Below are positions 47,612-58,458 of a DNA stretch of 64,000 nt, piece by piece (the first letter of the stretch is position 1; every line of letters begins with the position of its first letter). The stretch lies in NCBI GenBank assembly GCA_001972305.1, contig BDDD01000050.1, positions 516,613 to 580,612 on the forward strand, given 5' to 3'. The notes under the pieces were generated by a model, which saw nothing but the letters and a program-made list of their open reading frames with translations, searched no databases and had not been told where the DNA came from. This DNA comes from Cephalotus follicularis (Eukaryota; Streptophyta; Magnoliopsida; Oxalidales; Cephalotaceae). The translations under genes were made by a program, and so were the position numbers.

Positions 47612-49849
47612 TGTTGGAACCCGGGAGGGGTCCCGATCGATTTTGGGTCTAGGATGCAAGTGTGTATAATTTCAATTTTTCAAAAACACCAAGACTTGCA
47701 AGTCTAGATTCACAATTACATCTTACTACCAAAATCTATTAGCCTAGGATCTCCGTTTAATATTCAATCGAACAAATATCACAATCAAGCATACATCCAC
47801 TATAACCGAAATCAATTCGGTAAACAATAAACACAGCGGAAACATATGATTAGTAATCATACCAACGTTGGCGGCTCCATCACTTTGCCGCTACACGCTT
47901 GCCGAAGCAACTGCCGGTTACCGGCTCCACTGTCGGTTTTCGGCCAGTCCACGAAAACTTCAACCAAGAAACCAACGGACTCGTAAAAATCTGCTCAGCT
48001 CACTGGTGGTGGAGACACAGCCGGAATCGCCCCGGCTGGCGGTGAACAGCGACGGTGACTCACTGAGTTCGGACTCAGTGAGACTCGGTCAACAGGTCAT
48101 TGACCGGCGTCGACATATATGGACAAGAAACACCCGATAAAGCCACTGGTAGTCGAGACTCAGCCTGGAACGTGGCGAATCACGGCGGGCGAAGCCTGCG
48201 GGTCGACCTGACCCGGCGATAACAATGTCGGCGTGACATCGGACCGCCATGGTTAGCCTCCAAATCTTGCGATCTACACAGCCGTGCAGAAGACCCGCCG
48301 TGAATCGGCGCGGAACGCCGAGTCACGGCGCAAAGCACACTGAGTCGACAGGGTCGACTCTGTGCGCGCAATCCCGGCGAAACAACGTCGGGAAACGCCT
48401 AATCTAAGGCCAAACTAGGTAGAGCCGAGGCGGCTCCACCTACCGAGACCACCGGCGGCGGAAGAGAAGGCCGGCAGTGGGTGACGCACAAAGCGTCGGT
48501 CCGAAAGAGAGAGAGAGAGAAGGAGAAAACGGGAGAGAAAGGAAGAGAGGCTTGCCGTGGATGAGAGCCGGCCTCTTTCCCCGGCCACCGACACCAACGG
48601 CGTCGACATCACCGGCCGGTAGCGCGCACCAGGCGCTGCAACGCACGCGTGCGTTTCTCCTGCCCGAGAATGGCGGAATCCGGTACGACTATAAATTTCT
48701 CAGAACATCCCATGAGTTTTGGTATGACTATCCCAATAGTCCCTGACTATTAAAACAGCCCCGGTGTGAATCTCATCACCGCCCGGATCCGTAGAATAAA
48801 CTACGTCTATAAGTCGACATCCAGTAAACCAGTACTTTATCCAGTCAACGGCATATGTGTCATGTATCCTACGTCATACTTCGCTCCGACCACGACCTAG
48901 GGTTCGGAATAATGTCACCCCTAGGTAAAGTCGCGATAACTATAAATTTACATATGCATCGAGACTTTCGGCAAACATCCCCGAAAACCAGTCTGCCTAT
49001 ACCTGATCAGGGTTTTATGAATCTCAACAAACATAAATAATATAGAGCCGATCACCCTTCATACGGGTGTGACGATCCCTTATTGCGAACTCGCCCATAC
49101 ATCTCAATGAAGCTCCCACAAGGCCCGAAGACAACCCTTTTGCCAGCACGTGGCTAGTGCTGGGGAAGGCGGAAATCAAAGTCAAGCAGTTACAACACAA
49201 TGCATGCCAGCCGCTCAGGTCTAACGATACAACGTAGCTCCACGAATGGTCTACTAGTCACCATAGACTATACACTACAGAGACTATAGGAATCCTATTG
49301 ACATAGGTATGGCTTTCCAAATAGGTTTCCTATGGTGGGTCTGTTCAGTCTCATGCTCCTTAGCACGAACCCCACATTATGCTTTAGGATAAATCCAAAT
49401 GGTAACGAGATAATCCATCCTCCACTAAACTCGGGAGCAAGCATAATACGGCAAGTCTTTGCGGTTCATCTATTGCCCTAAGAAAGTGAACCTATGACTT
49501 GGAACGTGCTGTCAGAAGGGAGTAAGGATCTCATTCTCATAACCTCTCAGGCATGAGATCCAACCCCTCGAACGACAGGGCACTATATGTGTACTCTGAT
49601 GACATGGTGATCACCTGATCCATTTAAGATGGTTTGGGATATACATATAGCGGGTTGCCATTGTTGATTGAATATGCACTATTAAACACGAAAAGGAATT
49701 CAGATTGTATAAATAGAGAGTGTAATATATACACATGCAGCCGCTCTTCGGCTTAAAAAGATATCTCCAGTTAAGGAGTGCATCTCATACATACATATAT
49801 ATTTATGCAGAGCCACCTCGTGGCATACAGGGACACCCCTACTCTAACA
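47612..49849 (-). repeat. A2 5' LTR (high-coordinate copy)
   Basis: Starts TGTTGGAACCCGGG beside the PBS and ends CTCTAACA at 49849. It lacks roughly 370 bp at the junction 48673/48674 ('gagaatggcg' joined to 'gaatccggtacg'), sequence that is present in the low-coordinate copy at about 41524-41890. Confidence 0.88.
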
Positions 49850-50663
49850 GACCTGCTATCACAATCGACTGGATTCAACCCAGTTTGAGTAGTCGGCTGC
49901 CTATGCCATACAGTCGACTGCCACCCTTTGATTAGTCGACTGGATTGTGTTACAATCGGCTGGAAATGTCCAGTAATTTTTCAGGTTTCAAGTTTTGTTA
50001 TCCGTTTGGTTTTGTAATGATTTGGAGTATGTTTTAAACATGATAAATTACTCTATGATGTTTGGAAGTGATTTTTGAATCCTTATTTGTATGATATTGC
50101 ATCTATTAGATTTTTGTGCTTCGAGGGACTTTTAAAATTGTTGATCAATTCGTCTATCTTTGTTGTGATCGCTTAAGGTACGAATGTTTCGTTCCTTGAC
50201 ACCCTCCTACTGTTTTTATAGTAAAAAGATAGTTTTACTTTATGGATAACGTACGGATTCTATCGTTCTTCGGTTATCTGATTTTATTGAAACTGTCCTG
50301 TTTTACTTTATAAATAATGTACGGATTTCTATCGTTCCTTGGCTATCTGTTTATCAAACTAAAATCAGTTTTATTCTATGATCTCGTTTTATAGACTTGA
50401 TTATGTTTTATGATATGTTTCGTAAATTAATTGGTTTTTGACATTTGATGAAATTAAATATTCCTAACCACATTTTTTTTATGCTAAGATACGTCACGAT
50501 ATGAAATGATCATCTCTTTATAGTGGAAAATAAATGAGTTGATGTTATGTAATGATTTTTCTATGTCCAGAAAATGTTTAGAAAAATGTGTTTATGTTTT
50601 TAAATTGTTTTTAGAAATAAAACAATGTTTTTGAAATAATGATATACACAGAGATATTTCCTA

Positions 50664-50783
50664 CCTATGGAAGTACCATAGGCATGTCGTAGGCCTGGCA
50701 CGGGAACATGACACTTCCGTAGCAATGTGATTCGACTACGGCGTCTCTCTATGTTTTGAATAAATCCCATGAGGAGGATTTAT
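50664..50783 (+). other. Conserved three-hairpin block, F 5' LTR
   Basis: Three perfect hairpins in a row: CCTATGG-aagta-CCATAGG (50664-50682), CCGTAG...CTACGG (50717-50741) and ATAAATCC-catgagga-GGATTTAT (50760-50783). The same block occurs at 53854-53973, 57558-57678 and, on the minus strand, 21572-21691. Function unknown. Confidence 0.75.
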
Positions 50784-51660
50784 GGATCCGATATGTGTGA
50801 TAGAGGCGTATGGGTATACTCTAGTATATGATATGTTAAGGATATGGATTCTGGGGATTGATTGTTTAGTGTCGTACACGTCTTTCCGTTTGGCATGTGG
50901 GACTTGCAAACCCCTTGCAACTACGCATATGTGTATGCGCTTTGGATCTCTGAGATGAGATTATGTAAATCGGATCAGTCTCTATTTGTTTGTTTTTCGT
51001 TTTGAATATGTTTTGAGATTTTGAACTTGGCTTATGTTTTGAAAATTTAATAACGCTTTTAAAATTAGATATTCGTTTTGCATTGATTGTATTACTACTC
51101 ACCTTCGCTTTTTGAAAATAATGTTAAATTATTTTATGCATAAGGTATATGTTATTTAAAGATTCAGGTATTTTCTATATTTTAAATTATCGTTTTATGT
51201 TTTATGATTCTATATTCGTACTGAGGTTTGCTCAGCCGTATTTTTGATTCCATGCGGCAGGTATTCTGGGACAACATCCGGGCAATGTGTGATGAGCGAG
51301 ATGTCACCTATGATAAGGAACACCTAGGAGATGGAACCGGTTATGTTTAGTTATTTTATGGTCATGTTAGGACCCCCCCTATTAGAACAATATTATGCCT
51401 TTCAATTTATGAATTTGGATTATGTTTAAGCTTTTGGTTTATGTTTAACCTTCCAGACTATGATGTTAGTTTCAGATTATGAATAAAGTTTTCAGACTAT
51501 GTATTAGATTATAAATATTTTGTTTAGACCATCACGCAATTTGAATAAAAGATGAGTTAATATTTTGATAAAAGAATAAATTGAGTCATGTTATAAGATC
51601 AGTTATGAATAGTCTAGGATTAGGAACCGTAACGACTCCCGCCGTTCGTGGGGTGTTACA

Positions 51661-51949
51661 GAGATGGCATCAGAGAATAGGATTTTCTTTCCTTAGAAGA
51701 CCTGTCTAGGTTTGACCTGTGAGATTGGGTAGACCTTGGGTTAGGATCTTTTGTTGTGATCTTTCTGACATGTTTGTTGTTTTGTTTTGTTTTGTTTTGT
51801 TTTGGTTACTGTAAGATGTTTGATTTGTTGATAAGTCAACATATTATGTGATAACTGCGTTATTTTGTTATGCGTATTGAGTTGTTCTTCTGTTATTGAT
51901 TCGGATTGGTTAAGATTTCAGGACGAAATCTTTTTAAGGGGGGGAAGGA
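51661..51949 (+). mobile_element. F interior, 289 bp, non-coding
   Basis: Contains the PBS, a pentanucleotide run (TTTTG)n at about 51778-51805, and the polypurine tract 'aagggggggaagga' (51936-51949). No ORF of note. It is the entire interior of the element. Confidence 0.9.
51664..51675 (+). promoter_or_regulatory. F primer-binding site
   Basis: TGGCATCAGAGA, two differences from the initiator-Met tRNA complement, three bases after the 5' LTR. Confidence 0.8.
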
Positions 51950-54900
51950 TGTAATACCCCGATTTTCGTGTGCTTATTTTCGGATTCTTGTTTTATTTTA
52001 TGTTGGTGTGCATATTTTGGAATTTTATTTTATTATATGGTTGGTCAATTTTTACATTGAGCTATATGATATTATAATTTTTGGGCTTTTATGTCTTAGG
52101 CTAAATAATACCATCTTTGGACTTTTGATAAATTGTTGGAATAATGATTATAGGAAAAATAAAATTAATTGTTGATATTTTAAATTAATTTTAAAACAGT
52201 TTTTATATTAGTAATAAGGCAAAATTGTTTTGTTTGGAAAATAAATCCCTTTTGTATTTAAAATCCTAATTGCTCTCTATTTTCTTCCCTCTCTCTCCCG
52301 TTTTTCTTCCTTCTTCCTCCCCAAAACTGATATCTTTCCTTCTTCCTCTCCCTCAATCCCGAAATTATGCCTTTTTTCCCTATTATATCTGATTTGGATT
52401 CCTTTTCTACATTACCATGACCTAAATTGCCTTTCCCATATTGTATATGTATGCCATTATCCATTGTTTGTGCCCCCATTATGTGTCTCTCTCCTGGTAG
52501 ACGAATTTGCAAGGATTAGAGCCTGTTTTTGTCTTCTTTGCTCCATTGAATCAGGTTTGTTATCCTCCACTGTTATGGTTTAGCATTTAGTTTTGGTTTT
52601 AATGTTACCCAATTCTAATGCATGTTGGTTGCTTGTATGTTTTGTTTTTTTTTATTTCCTGCAACTCTAAGTTGTGTCATGGTTTTTAAACATGTTAACA
52701 TGCATTAGGTGGATGATACATACTGGTTTTGATTAAGGATAATGATTATAGACAGCAAATTTGATCACATAAGCATGTATGCAATGAAAGTGAAATTGTC
52801 CCCTTAAAGCATGATAACCCTTGCATGATTTCTTGGCTTTAAATGCAACTAATAAGTAACATAAGTCCCATGTAAGTGTTTAAGATCATCTAAGTGTTGT
52901 AATATTGGAGTTTTGACAGAAAATTGGAATTGAACTGCTGTGTTTTGCTGTTCTGTCGAGCAGAACAGTCGACTATCCATTTAAACAGTCGACTGTTAGA
53001 CCTTGAGTAGTCGACTGCCATCCTTGAACAGTCGACTGGTTGCCTTGCACAGTCGACTGGACCCCCTGTCACAGTCGACTGGATTCAACCCAGTTTCAGT
53101 AGTCGGCTGCCTATGCCATACAGTCGACTGCCACCCTTTGAGTAGTCGACTGGAAATGTCCAGTAATTTTTCTGGTTTCATGTTTTGTTATCCGTTTGGC
53201 TTTGTAATGATTTGGAGTATGTTTTAAACATGATAAATTACTGTATGATGTTTGGAAGTGATTTTTGAATCCTTATATGTATGATATTGCATCTCTTAGA
53301 TTTTTGTGCTTCGAGGGACTTTAAAAATTGTTGATCAATTCGTCTATCTTTGTTGTGATCGCTTAAGGTACGGATGTTTCGTTCCTTGACACCCTCCTAC
53401 TGTTTTTATAGTAAAAAGATAGTTTTACTTTATGGATAACGTACGGATTCTATCGTTCTTCGGTTATCTGATTTTATTGAAACTGTCCTGTTTTACTTTA
53501 TAAATAATGTACGGATTTCTATCGTTCCTTGGCTATCTGTTTATCAAACTAAAATCAGTTTTATTCTATGATCTCATTTTATAGACTTGATTATGTTTTA
53601 TGATATGTTTCGTAAATTAATTGGTTTTTGACATTTGATGAAATTAAATGTTCCTAACTATATTTTTTTTATGCTAAGATACGTCACGATATGAAATGAT
53701 CATCTCTTTATAGTGGAAAATAAATGAGTTGATGTTATGTAATGATTTTTCTATGTCCAGAAAATGTTTAGAAAAATGTGTTTATGTTTTTAAATTGTTT
53801 TTAGAAATAAAACAATGTTTTTGAAATAATGATATACACAGAGATATTTCCTACCTATGGAAGTACCATAGGCATGTCGTAGGCCTGGCACGGGAACATG
53901 ACACTTCCGTAGCAATGTGATTCGACTACGGCGTCTCTCTATGTTTTGAATAAATCCCATGAGGAGGATTTATGGATCCGATATGTGTGATAGAGGCGTA
54001 TGGGTATACTCTAGTATATGATATGTTAAGGATATGGATTCTGGGGATTGATTGTTTAGTGTCGTACACGTCTTTCCGTTTGGCATGTGGGACTTGCAAA
54101 CCCCTTGCAACTACGCATATGTGTATGCGCTTTGGATCTCTGAGATGAGATTATGTAAATCGGATCAGTCTCTATTTGTTTGTTTTTCGTTTTGAATATG
54201 TTTTGAGATTTTGAACTTGGCTTATGTTTTGAAAATTTAATAACGCTTTTAAAATTAGATATTCGTTTTGCATTGATTGTATTACTACTCACCTTCGCTT
54301 TTTGAAAATAATGTTAAATTATTTTATGCATAAGGTATATGTTATTTAAAGATTCAGGTATTTTCTATATTTTAAATTATCGTTTTATGTTTTATGATTC
54401 TATATTCGTACTGAGGTTTGCTCAGCCGTATTTTTGATTCCATGCGGCAGGTATTCTGGGACAACATCCGGGCAATGTGTGATGAGCGAGATGTCACCTA
54501 TGATAAGGAACACCTAGGAGATGGAACCGGTTATGTTTAGTTATTTTATGGTCATGTTAGGACCCCCCCTATTAGAACAATATTATGCCTTTCAATTTAT
54601 GAATTTGGATTATGTTTAAGCTTTTGGTTTATGTTTAACCTTCCAGACTATGATGTTAGTTTCAGATTATGAATAAAGTTTTCAGACTATGTATTAGATT
54701 ATAAATATTTTGTTTAGACCATCACGCAATTTGAATAAAAGATGAGTTAATATTTTGATAAAAGAATAAATTGAGTCATGTTATAAGATCAGTTATGAAT
54801 AGTCTAGGATTAGGAACCGTAACGACTCCCGCCGTTCGATTAGAACAATATTATGCCTTTCAGTGTATGAATTTGGATTATGTTTAAGCTTTTGGTTTAT

Positions 54901-55118
54901 GTTTAACATTCCAGACTATGATGTTAGTTTCAGATTATGAATAAAGTTTTCAGACTATGTCTTAGATTATAAATGTTATGTTTAGACCATCACGCAATTT
55001 GGATAAAAGATGAGTTAATATTTTGATAAAAGAATAAATTGAGTCATGTTATAAGATCAGTTATGAATAGTCTAGGATTAGGAACCGTAACGACTCCCGC
55101 CGTTCGGGGGGTGTTACA
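51950..55118 (+). repeat. F 3' LTR with a duplicated end
   Basis: Starts TGTAATACCCCGATTTTCG and ends GGGGGGTGTTACA. Its last part is a 268-bp tandem duplication (54571-54838 and 54839-55106). Includes CAGTCGACTG clusters at 52965-53150, the hairpin block at 53854-53973 and the CTGAG-gtttg-CTCAG hairpin at 54411-54425. Confidence 0.93.
54571..55106 (+). repeat. 268-bp tandem duplication at the F 3' LTR end
   Basis: Both units start 'attagaacaatattatgcct' and end 'gactcccgccgttcg'. The first unit matches the 5' LTR (51388-51648); the second has several private substitutions. Confidence 0.93.
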
Positions 55119-55123
55119 CTGAA

Positions 55124-55527
55124 AATGATGTAAATGAATGAAATGGGAATTGGGAAACGAATTCCCTTATAACAGATATTTCATGAGTGATTAGAATGTT
55201 AGAAAACACTAAAAGAGAGAGGGACAATTTTGGAGATTGCATGTAGATGTGGAGAGTTCGAAGTGAAAGTTAAAGCTTGATTCTCCTGGTAAGCTTCCCA
55301 TTCTGGATTATTGTTGGTATATAGTTAAACAGTAGTATATGACCACTAATTACGTTCTACAAACCAACTGTTAACATGTCTCTATAGAAAGGATTTTAAG
55401 GAATTGGAGAATTGGATAAAAGTGGGATTAGAAGCTTAAGAGATTATGATAAGCTACTGATTGGATTATAGTTGTTATCATGATTAGATAACAAATAAAA
55501 CTTGCTGGTTTTGATGCATATACCTTT
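55124..55527 (+). mobile_element. D2 LTR, second segment
   Basis: Continues D2 after element F (TSD CTGAA). Aligns with D at about 24245-24640 ('ttgaaagcttg...tctcctggtaagct'). Interrupted at 55528 by element E; candidate E TSD is CCTTT (55523-55527), with its partner beyond the window. Confidence 0.75.
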
Positions 55528-58214
55528 TGTAATACCCTGCTTGTTCGTATTTATTTTACGGACTTTTATGTGTTTGGTTTCGGGCTTTTTAATTCTGTTT
55601 TAAATTTTGAAGTTCGATGCCCTATGTTTTGGGACTATGTGATTTGGGCTGACTAATACCAGCCTGAATTTTTGGATATGTAATGTAATGTTGGATCTAG
55701 GCTCTTAAATTATTATTTTTATATAATCCAAATTATTTTATTGAAAACAAATTACTTTTACTTTTATTTTATTTTATTTGTAAAATTCCTTAATTTCTTT
55801 TATTATTATTTTCCCTTATTCCTTATTCCTTATTTTTTCCTTTTTTCTTCTTTTTCCAATTTCTTCCTATTTCCTTCTGCTTTCTCCCGTAATTCCTTCT
55901 CTCCTTCATCAATATCACACGGCAACAATCCTTTCTTCCTTTTTCAATCCCTCGAAATCCTCTCTTCTTCCCTTTTTGGTCAGATTTTGTCTCCTTTTTC
56001 CTTTGTGAGAGTGACATTGCCTTTTAAAGTGTGTCTCTCTTTCTGGATTAGCCATTGCCGATTTCTGCCAAGAGAGAAGCTATGTTAATCTGATGTGAAT
56101 CGTCTCATCAAGTTGTTAAGGTAATGTCAATCCATTGGTGTTTCTTTTGGGTTGAATTATTTTAGTTATTAAGCATAGTCATGTATCTCTTGGTTTTTGG
56201 TTCTTTTGGCCTTCCTTTTTGCACAGCCGGTTATCATCTGTTCTGTGGTGTGCTTGCTGTGTTTCTGAGTTCTGAGTAATCATTGCAGGTTAGTGAATTC
56301 ACCGTAATGGTTTGTTTTCCTTGTTTTTGGTTTTGTTCTTAGTGTCCTTTAAAGTTTTGATTTTCTGAGTATATATGTTTCTGTCATGGTGTTAGTAAGT
56401 ATGTCAACATGTTTTGTATACCTAGACTCGCCATAATCTAGTTTTAAGTATCTGTTTAGTGATAATGGATAGATTTTGGGACTTGAACATATGCATAAGT
56501 TAAAGAGTCTTTCTTTCTCTTGAAGCTAAGCCACTGTCGAATTGTTTCTATGTCAATTATGTGCTCCTGAATCATCTAAATGCCATATTATATCATATGT
56601 TTATGTCCTTGTGCTTCTGGTTTAATGTGGTAATCATTTAAACCATTTTCTATATTGAAATTGTCATGTTGCTGCTGTTCTGTCGACAAGGACAATCGGC
56701 TGTTCTTGTGGACAGTCGACTGAATTGGATGAGCAGTCGACTGCGATTTGAACACAGTCGACTGTCTTGGGTTGTGTAGTCGACTGGGTCTATTAACCAG
56801 TCGACTACCTGCATTCTAGTTTGAGTAGTCGACTGGCCCTTGTGATTAGTCGACTGCCAAGCTTCCCCAGTCGGCTGGTGCTCTGTAACAGTCGGATGTT
56901 TTGCTCAGAAAAGTGATGTTTTCAACTGTTTTGATTCGTTTGTTCCCCGAATCGATCAAAGACTTTTCCAAACACAGTAATGAATCTATTTAATGTTTCT
57001 GATGTGTCTTAGACTCTTATACGAATGATTTTGGGTGTCTTTTAGATTGTTGTGCCTCAAGTAGAATTTTGATATAAATCATCTATCCGTAAGAAAATTG
57101 TGAACGCATAAGGTACGGATCTTCGTTTCTTGATACCCTCATATCGGTTTAACTGAAGTAAATAAAAGATAGTTTTACTTTATGAATAATGTAAGGATTT
57201 CTATCGTTTCCTTGGCTATCTGATTTTAGAATTGAAAACAGTTTTGCTTTATGCTATGCTTCTTCGTTTATGAATTTGGAAATGTTTTATGATTTTGACA
57301 TGTTTCGAAAATGAAGTTGGTTTTGACATTATAAATGCTTCCGACTTTATTTATATGATACGAAATGATACGATATGTTATGATCACCTCTTTATAGCGA
57401 AGTATAAATGAGTTGATGATTTGGTTATGAAATGTATGTTATGATACCGTTGTGAGCGGTTTCCAAATATGTTTTGTGAAAGCACACTTATGTAATTTTA
57501 AATTGATTTTGATAAATCAATGTTTTCGAAATCATTGAATACTGAGTATTGTACCCACCTATGGGGCGTACCATAGGCATGTCGTAGGCCTGGCACAGGG
57601 ACATGACACTTCCGTAGCGGTGTGATTAGTCTACGACGTCTATGAGTGTTATGAATAAATCCCATGAGGTGGATTTATGGATCCGCTATGTGATAGAGGC
57701 GTATGAATCGATTCTAGTATATGTTATGTGATCTGAGGTGTGATCAGATATGTGATATGTGAGAATTGACTTGTGTAGTGCCGTACACTTCAATTCTAGT
57801 GGGCATGTGGAATTAGCGCCTCCCTTGCCAATATGTGATATGAAATGTGATATGTATGTGGCTCAGTATGACTTATGAATCGTAAAATGACATTTTTGAA
57901 ATGTTTCGTAATTGTTTTGAAAGATATGAAATTTGTAATTTATGGATATTCGAATATGATTTAACTGTTTTAATTGCTTAAGATTTCCGTTATGAATTTA
58001 ATTGAAATCTTACTGTTTTTAATCTATCGTTTACTATTTTATTTTCCTTATCCGTACTGAGGTTTGCTCAGCCGCGTTTTTGTTTTCCATGAGGCGGGTT
58101 ATCGGGAGCAGCGGGGAAATGTGTGAACGAGAGATGATCACCCTATGTCTTTGGATCCCTAGGAGTGTGATCCCTGTGTTTTATGTCTAGTGGTTTTGAA
58201 CTTTAAGATACATA
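55528..58214 (+). repeat. E 5' LTR, truncated at its right end
   Basis: Starts TGTAATACCCTGC, the same as 63590. It is collinear with E2 (read on the minus strand) up to 'agatacat' near 58213, after which similarity is lost and the normal end is missing. Contains a pyrimidine-rich stretch (55790-55990), CAGTCGACTG cluster (56685-56890), the hairpin block (57558-57678) and a CTGAG-gtttg-CTCAG hairpin (58057-58071). Confidence 0.88.
56685..56890 (+). repeat. CAGTCGACTG palindrome array, E 5' LTR
   Basis: About nine copies or near copies of the 10-bp palindrome spaced roughly 18-28 bp apart ('acagtcgactg', 'gcagtcgactg', 'gtagtcgactg', 'ccagtcgacta'), with CpG-decayed variants such as 'cagtcggctg'. 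Equivalent arrays: 22265-22465 (E2), 23940-24020 and 24905-25025 (D), 39130-39255 (D2), 40340-40447 plus 49860-49945 (F 5' LTR) and 52965-53150 (F 3' LTR). Confidence 0.9.
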
Positions 58215-58458
58215 CGGTTATGTCTTCAGAGAGAAATTCGAACTCTTTTTGCCCAGCAAAATTACTCTTTTTCACACTTTTTTTATTCTCCAGAAAATGC
58301 CTATTACTAGCCTCCTTTTCTCTCTCGCAATCTCCCATTCAATTAGGATCATGGCCTTCACTCCCTGGGAGTCCGAAGCCATGATTCCCACGTTTCTAAA
58401 ACGTGCAAGAACAGGAGGTGGAAGCTGGATTTGAGAGAGAAATCGTGCCCACGAAGTG
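58215..58458. other. Unassigned junction sequence between the E LTR and the A' fragment
   Basis: 244 bp with no match I can see to the E2 LTR end or the A LTRs. It contains pyrimidine-rich sequence and short chance ORFs only. It may be filler from the rearrangement or a piece of another element. Confidence 0.4.

Larger units (their letters stand above)
40451..49849 (-). mobile_element. Copia A2, minus strand, degraded interior
   Basis: Flanked by A-family LTRs, inserted in the F 5' LTR with TSD GACCC (40446-40450) and GACCT (49850-49854, one change). Reading right to left the order is LTR, PBS, leader, gag, integrase, RT, RNase H, LTR, which is Ty1/copia. The LTRs are only a few percent apart by eye, whereas the coding remnants are shredded, which suggests it transposed when already defective. 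Confidence 0.9.
39470..51660 (+). repeat. F 5' LTR (contains copia A2)
   Basis: Segments 39470-40450 and 49855-51660. Starts TGTAATACCCCGATTTTCG and ends GTTCGTGGGGTGTTACA. The second segment is nearly identical to 53080-54838 of the 3' LTR; the first segment lacks about 140 bp present at 52676-52810 of the 3' LTR. Confidence 0.92.
39470..55118 (+). mobile_element. Element F: LTR-only non-autonomous gypsy-type element
   Basis: Two LTRs of about 3.1 kb surround an interior of only 289 bp (51661-51949). Exact TSD CTGAA (39465-39469 and 55119-55123) in D2. The PBS, the PPT and the 'ggacgaaatctttttaaggg' end match the Tekay-like layout of E, so E-like proteins probably mobilised it. The 5' LTR contains copia A2. 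Confidence 0.93.

Noticed and set aside
50866-51102. 78-residue minus-strand ORF repeated exactly at 54056-54292
   Set aside because: These are the two F LTRs; identity reflects recent insertion, not a gene.
55741-56088. 115-residue Phe-rich ORF resembling a membrane protein
   Set aside because: Pyrimidine-rich LTR leader translated by chance; similar tracts in F and E2 do not conserve the frame.
56685-56890. CRISPR-like look of regularly spaced short repeats
   Set aside because: The repeat is a 10-12 bp palindrome inside plant LTRs, spacers are not unique captured sequences, and no cas genes exist nearby.
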